Below are positions 62,763 to 64,000 of a DNA stretch of 64,000 nucleotides, one piece after another; the first letter of the stretch is position 1, and every line of letters starts with the position of its first letter. Source of the stretch: an uncultured Desulfobacter sp. (GTDB taxonomy: Bacteria; Desulfobacterota; Desulfobacteria; Desulfobacterales; Desulfobacteraceae); NCBI RefSeq assembly GCF_963666145.1, contig NZ_OY762614.1:1784001-1848000 (forward strand). Reading direction: 5' to 3'. Under the pieces are notes generated by a model, which was not told the DNA's origin, searched no databases, and was given only the letters and a program-made list of their open reading frames with translations. A program made the position numbers and the translations under genes.

Positions 62763-63149
62763 TCACGCGGTTTTTATCTCTATCTGCCGGGGCTTTGCGG
62801 CTTCGGATTTGGGCAGATGCAGTTTCAGCACACCGTTTTTCAATTCCGCCTCGACCCTTTCAACATCAATGGTCTGGGGTACGGAAAAGCTTCTGACATA
62901 TTCTACATCCGAAAACTCTTCATATGTTGCAGCCCCTTTTATTTCAAGTTTTCTGACACCGGATATGGACAGTGTCCCATTATCAATATCAACTGAAATA
63001 TTCTCTTTTACCACCCCCGGCATGTCCGCGTGGAGAAGGATTTCATTTTCATTTTCATAAATATCTACGGTGGGCGTTACCCGATACAATTGACGCGTCT
63101 GCTCGACGTTTTTTTTGTTTTGTTTGGTGATCTCTTGCACTCTATCCAT
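62763..63149 (-). CDS. Hsp20-family small heat-shock protein (second copy)
   Basis: A 128-residue alpha-crystallin-domain protein: TPTVDIYENENEILLHADMPGV (about 26-47), SVDIDNGTLSISG, YVRSFSVPQTID and the closing GVLKLHLPKSEAAKPRQIEIK. The motif A-x-x-x-n-G-v-L is intact. The N-terminal arm is short and carries a Lys/Gln-rich helix. It works as an ATP-independent holdase. It follows the first hsp20 gene by 37 bases; ATG after AAAGGAGGTTTACC. Confidence 0.93.
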   Translation of the reverse strand: MDRVQEITKQNKKNVEQTRQLYRVTPTVDIYENENEILLHADMPGVVKENISVDIDNGTLSISGVRKLEIKGAATYEEFSDVEYVRSFSVPQTIDVERVEAELKNGVLKLHLPKSEAAKPRQIEIKTA

Positions 63150-63186
63150 GGTAAACCTCCTTTTTAAGAAATTTATGAAAAAAGGC

Positions 63187-63627
63187 TTAATTGATGCTTA
63201 TTTTCTTGGGTTTTGCGGCCTCGTGCTTGGGAAGCGTAAGATACAGCACGCCGTCTTTAAGCGTAGCTTCAGCTTTGGTTGAGTCAACATCGGCCGGCAA
63301 TGTAAAACTTCTGGAAAAAGATCCGACCCTTCTTTCTGTTTTATGGGTTTTGTAGCCATCGGGCGCATCGGATCCTCTTTCACCGGTGATTTCAAGATAG
63401 TTTCCCTGGATCTTTACATTCAAGTCACCCTTTTCAAGGCCTGGGACTTCAGCCCTGATTTCAAAAGTATCACCGTGTTCATAAAGATTTGTCCTGGGGG
63501 CAGCGGATTCCAATTCCCATCTGTAACCGGATGGTTTTCCGTAATCGCCGTAAAGATTGTCCAGTTTTCTTTGAAGAAGATTCATGGTCCCGAACAATCT
63601 GTCGATATCGCTAATTCTTGTAAACAT
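63187..63627 (-). CDS. Hsp20-family small heat-shock protein (first copy)
   Basis: A 146-residue alpha-crystallin-domain protein: RTNLYEHGDTFEIRAEVPGLEK (about 45-66), VKIQGNYLEITGER, SFSRSFTLPADVD and KDGVLYLTLPKHEAAKPKKI near the C-terminus. ATG follows AGGAGGAGGAATT. The two tandem copies differ well outside the core, so they may form mixed oligomers. Heat or sigma-32-type control is expected, but I see no clear promoter or CIRCE element. Confidence 0.93.
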   Translation of the reverse strand: MFTRISDIDRLFGTMNLLQRKLDNLYGDYGKPSGYRWELESAAPRTNLYEHGDTFEIRAEVPGLEKGDLNVKIQGNYLEITGERGSDAPDGYKTHKTERRVGSFSRSFTLPADVDSTKAEATLKDGVLYLTLPKHEAAKPKKISIN

Positions 63628-63897
63628 AATTCCTCCTCCTTACGTTTGGGTTGTTTTTTAAGTTGTTGCGGGAACTGTTTGGGATGTTGGAATCGACGTT
63701 TACATGAAAGCTTAAGATATCGTCAATTGCCGCCTACAAACCTTTGCTCCCACAAATCATCTGAATTTTTGCCTAAATTAATCCTGATTTTTTTCATGTC
63801 AATATGGCCTTAATTATTTTTAACGTATTTATCGATATAGTAATGCCATGGATTATTTTGCCGCTTAAATAAGGGAGCCTGAAAGAGCCAATAGAAT

Positions 63898-64000
63898 TTA
63901 AGGTTTGCGGATGGCAGCGATTCTTGCCAACCCGGCCACGGCCAGATCCCCGGGGGAAATTTCAATGGTAACCGTATTTCGCCCGCTGCCGCAGAAGACA
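63898..64000 (-). CDS. Partial C-terminus of an unidentified protein
   Basis: The reverse-strand frame ends VFCGSGRNTVTIEISPG then DLAVAGLARIAAIRKP-stop at 63898. Composition and codon choice look like a real gene, but only 33 residues are in view and the family cannot be named. Confidence 0.5.
   Translation of the reverse strand, partial: VFCGSGRNTVTIEISPGDLAVAGLARIAAIRKP

Noticed and set aside
62474..62766. Overlapping short minus-strand frames between nhaD and hsp20
   Set aside because: No ribosome sites; the region is better explained by the hairpins at 62412 and 62668.

Overview
The window looks like a chromosomal piece of a Gram-negative, probably marine or sediment-dwelling deltaproteobacterium of the Desulfobacter/Desulfobacula type. 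This placement is inference. It rests on overall gene style (two glutamate dehydrogenases, sigma-54 regulators, a PEP-CTERM-tagged lipase, GH130/GT4 clusters, a TauE/TIGR02186/universal-stress operon), not on a hallmark sulfate-reduction gene, because none is present. No rRNA, tRNA or CRISPR array was seen.

Layout. (1) 1-9.8 kb, minus strand: an exopolysaccharide operon with an initiating sugar transferase, Wza-like exporter, Wzz/GumC-like chain-length protein, NodB-type deacetylase, O-antigen-ligase-like membrane protein, two GT4 glycosyltransferases and a sulfotransferase, suggesting a sulfated or deacetylated polymer. (2) 10.4-18.3 kb: a cupin plus an unrecognised 544-residue protein that may be a remote GalT/HIT relative, a YjjB/YjjP-type split exporter, NADP-GdhA and a 115-kDa-class NAD-GDH. 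(3) 18.7-25.6 kb, plus strand: chemoreceptor, MaoC-like protein, EamA transporter, NtrC-type regulator, PepD dipeptidase. (4) 25.9-30.2 kb: secreted proteins and a nest of mobile DNA. An intact ISKra4-like element (23-bp inverted repeats, 8-bp target duplication) has split an IS3-family transposase remnant. (5) 30.2-47.3 kb, minus strand: two GH130 mannoside phosphorylase-like genes, a GT4-cupin fusion, a large GT4 protein, a cytidylate-kinase-like protein, a ZraP/Spy-like periplasmic protein, a ferritin-like/GGDEF fusion, two SPFH proteins, a sigma-54 activator, a transglutaminase, a RelA/SpoT-domain protein, a cold-shock protein and small proteins missed by ordinary ORF length cut-offs. (6) 47.5-51.8 kb: a group II intron with a frameshifted reverse transcriptase directly downstream of a KhpA-like gene, an ISAzo13-like transposase broken by a 25-bp tandem triplication, and a further transposase tail. 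(7) 52-60.8 kb: a stress/signalling operon, histidine kinase - TauE/SafE - TIGR02186 - PEP-synthase-like phosphotransferase without the usual PEP barrel - receiver - two universal stress proteins. (8) 61-64 kb: NhaD antiporter and two Hsp20 genes.

Functional reading. The minus-strand block at 30-47 kb lies between two zones of transposon debris and mixes mannose-linked sugar metabolism with envelope stress and second-messenger proteins; it may be an accessory stress/storage island. The 52-60 kb operon pairs a membrane kinase with a stand-alone receiver and an unusual phosphotransferase. These two regions and the cupin/544-residue pair are the best places to look for undescribed biology.
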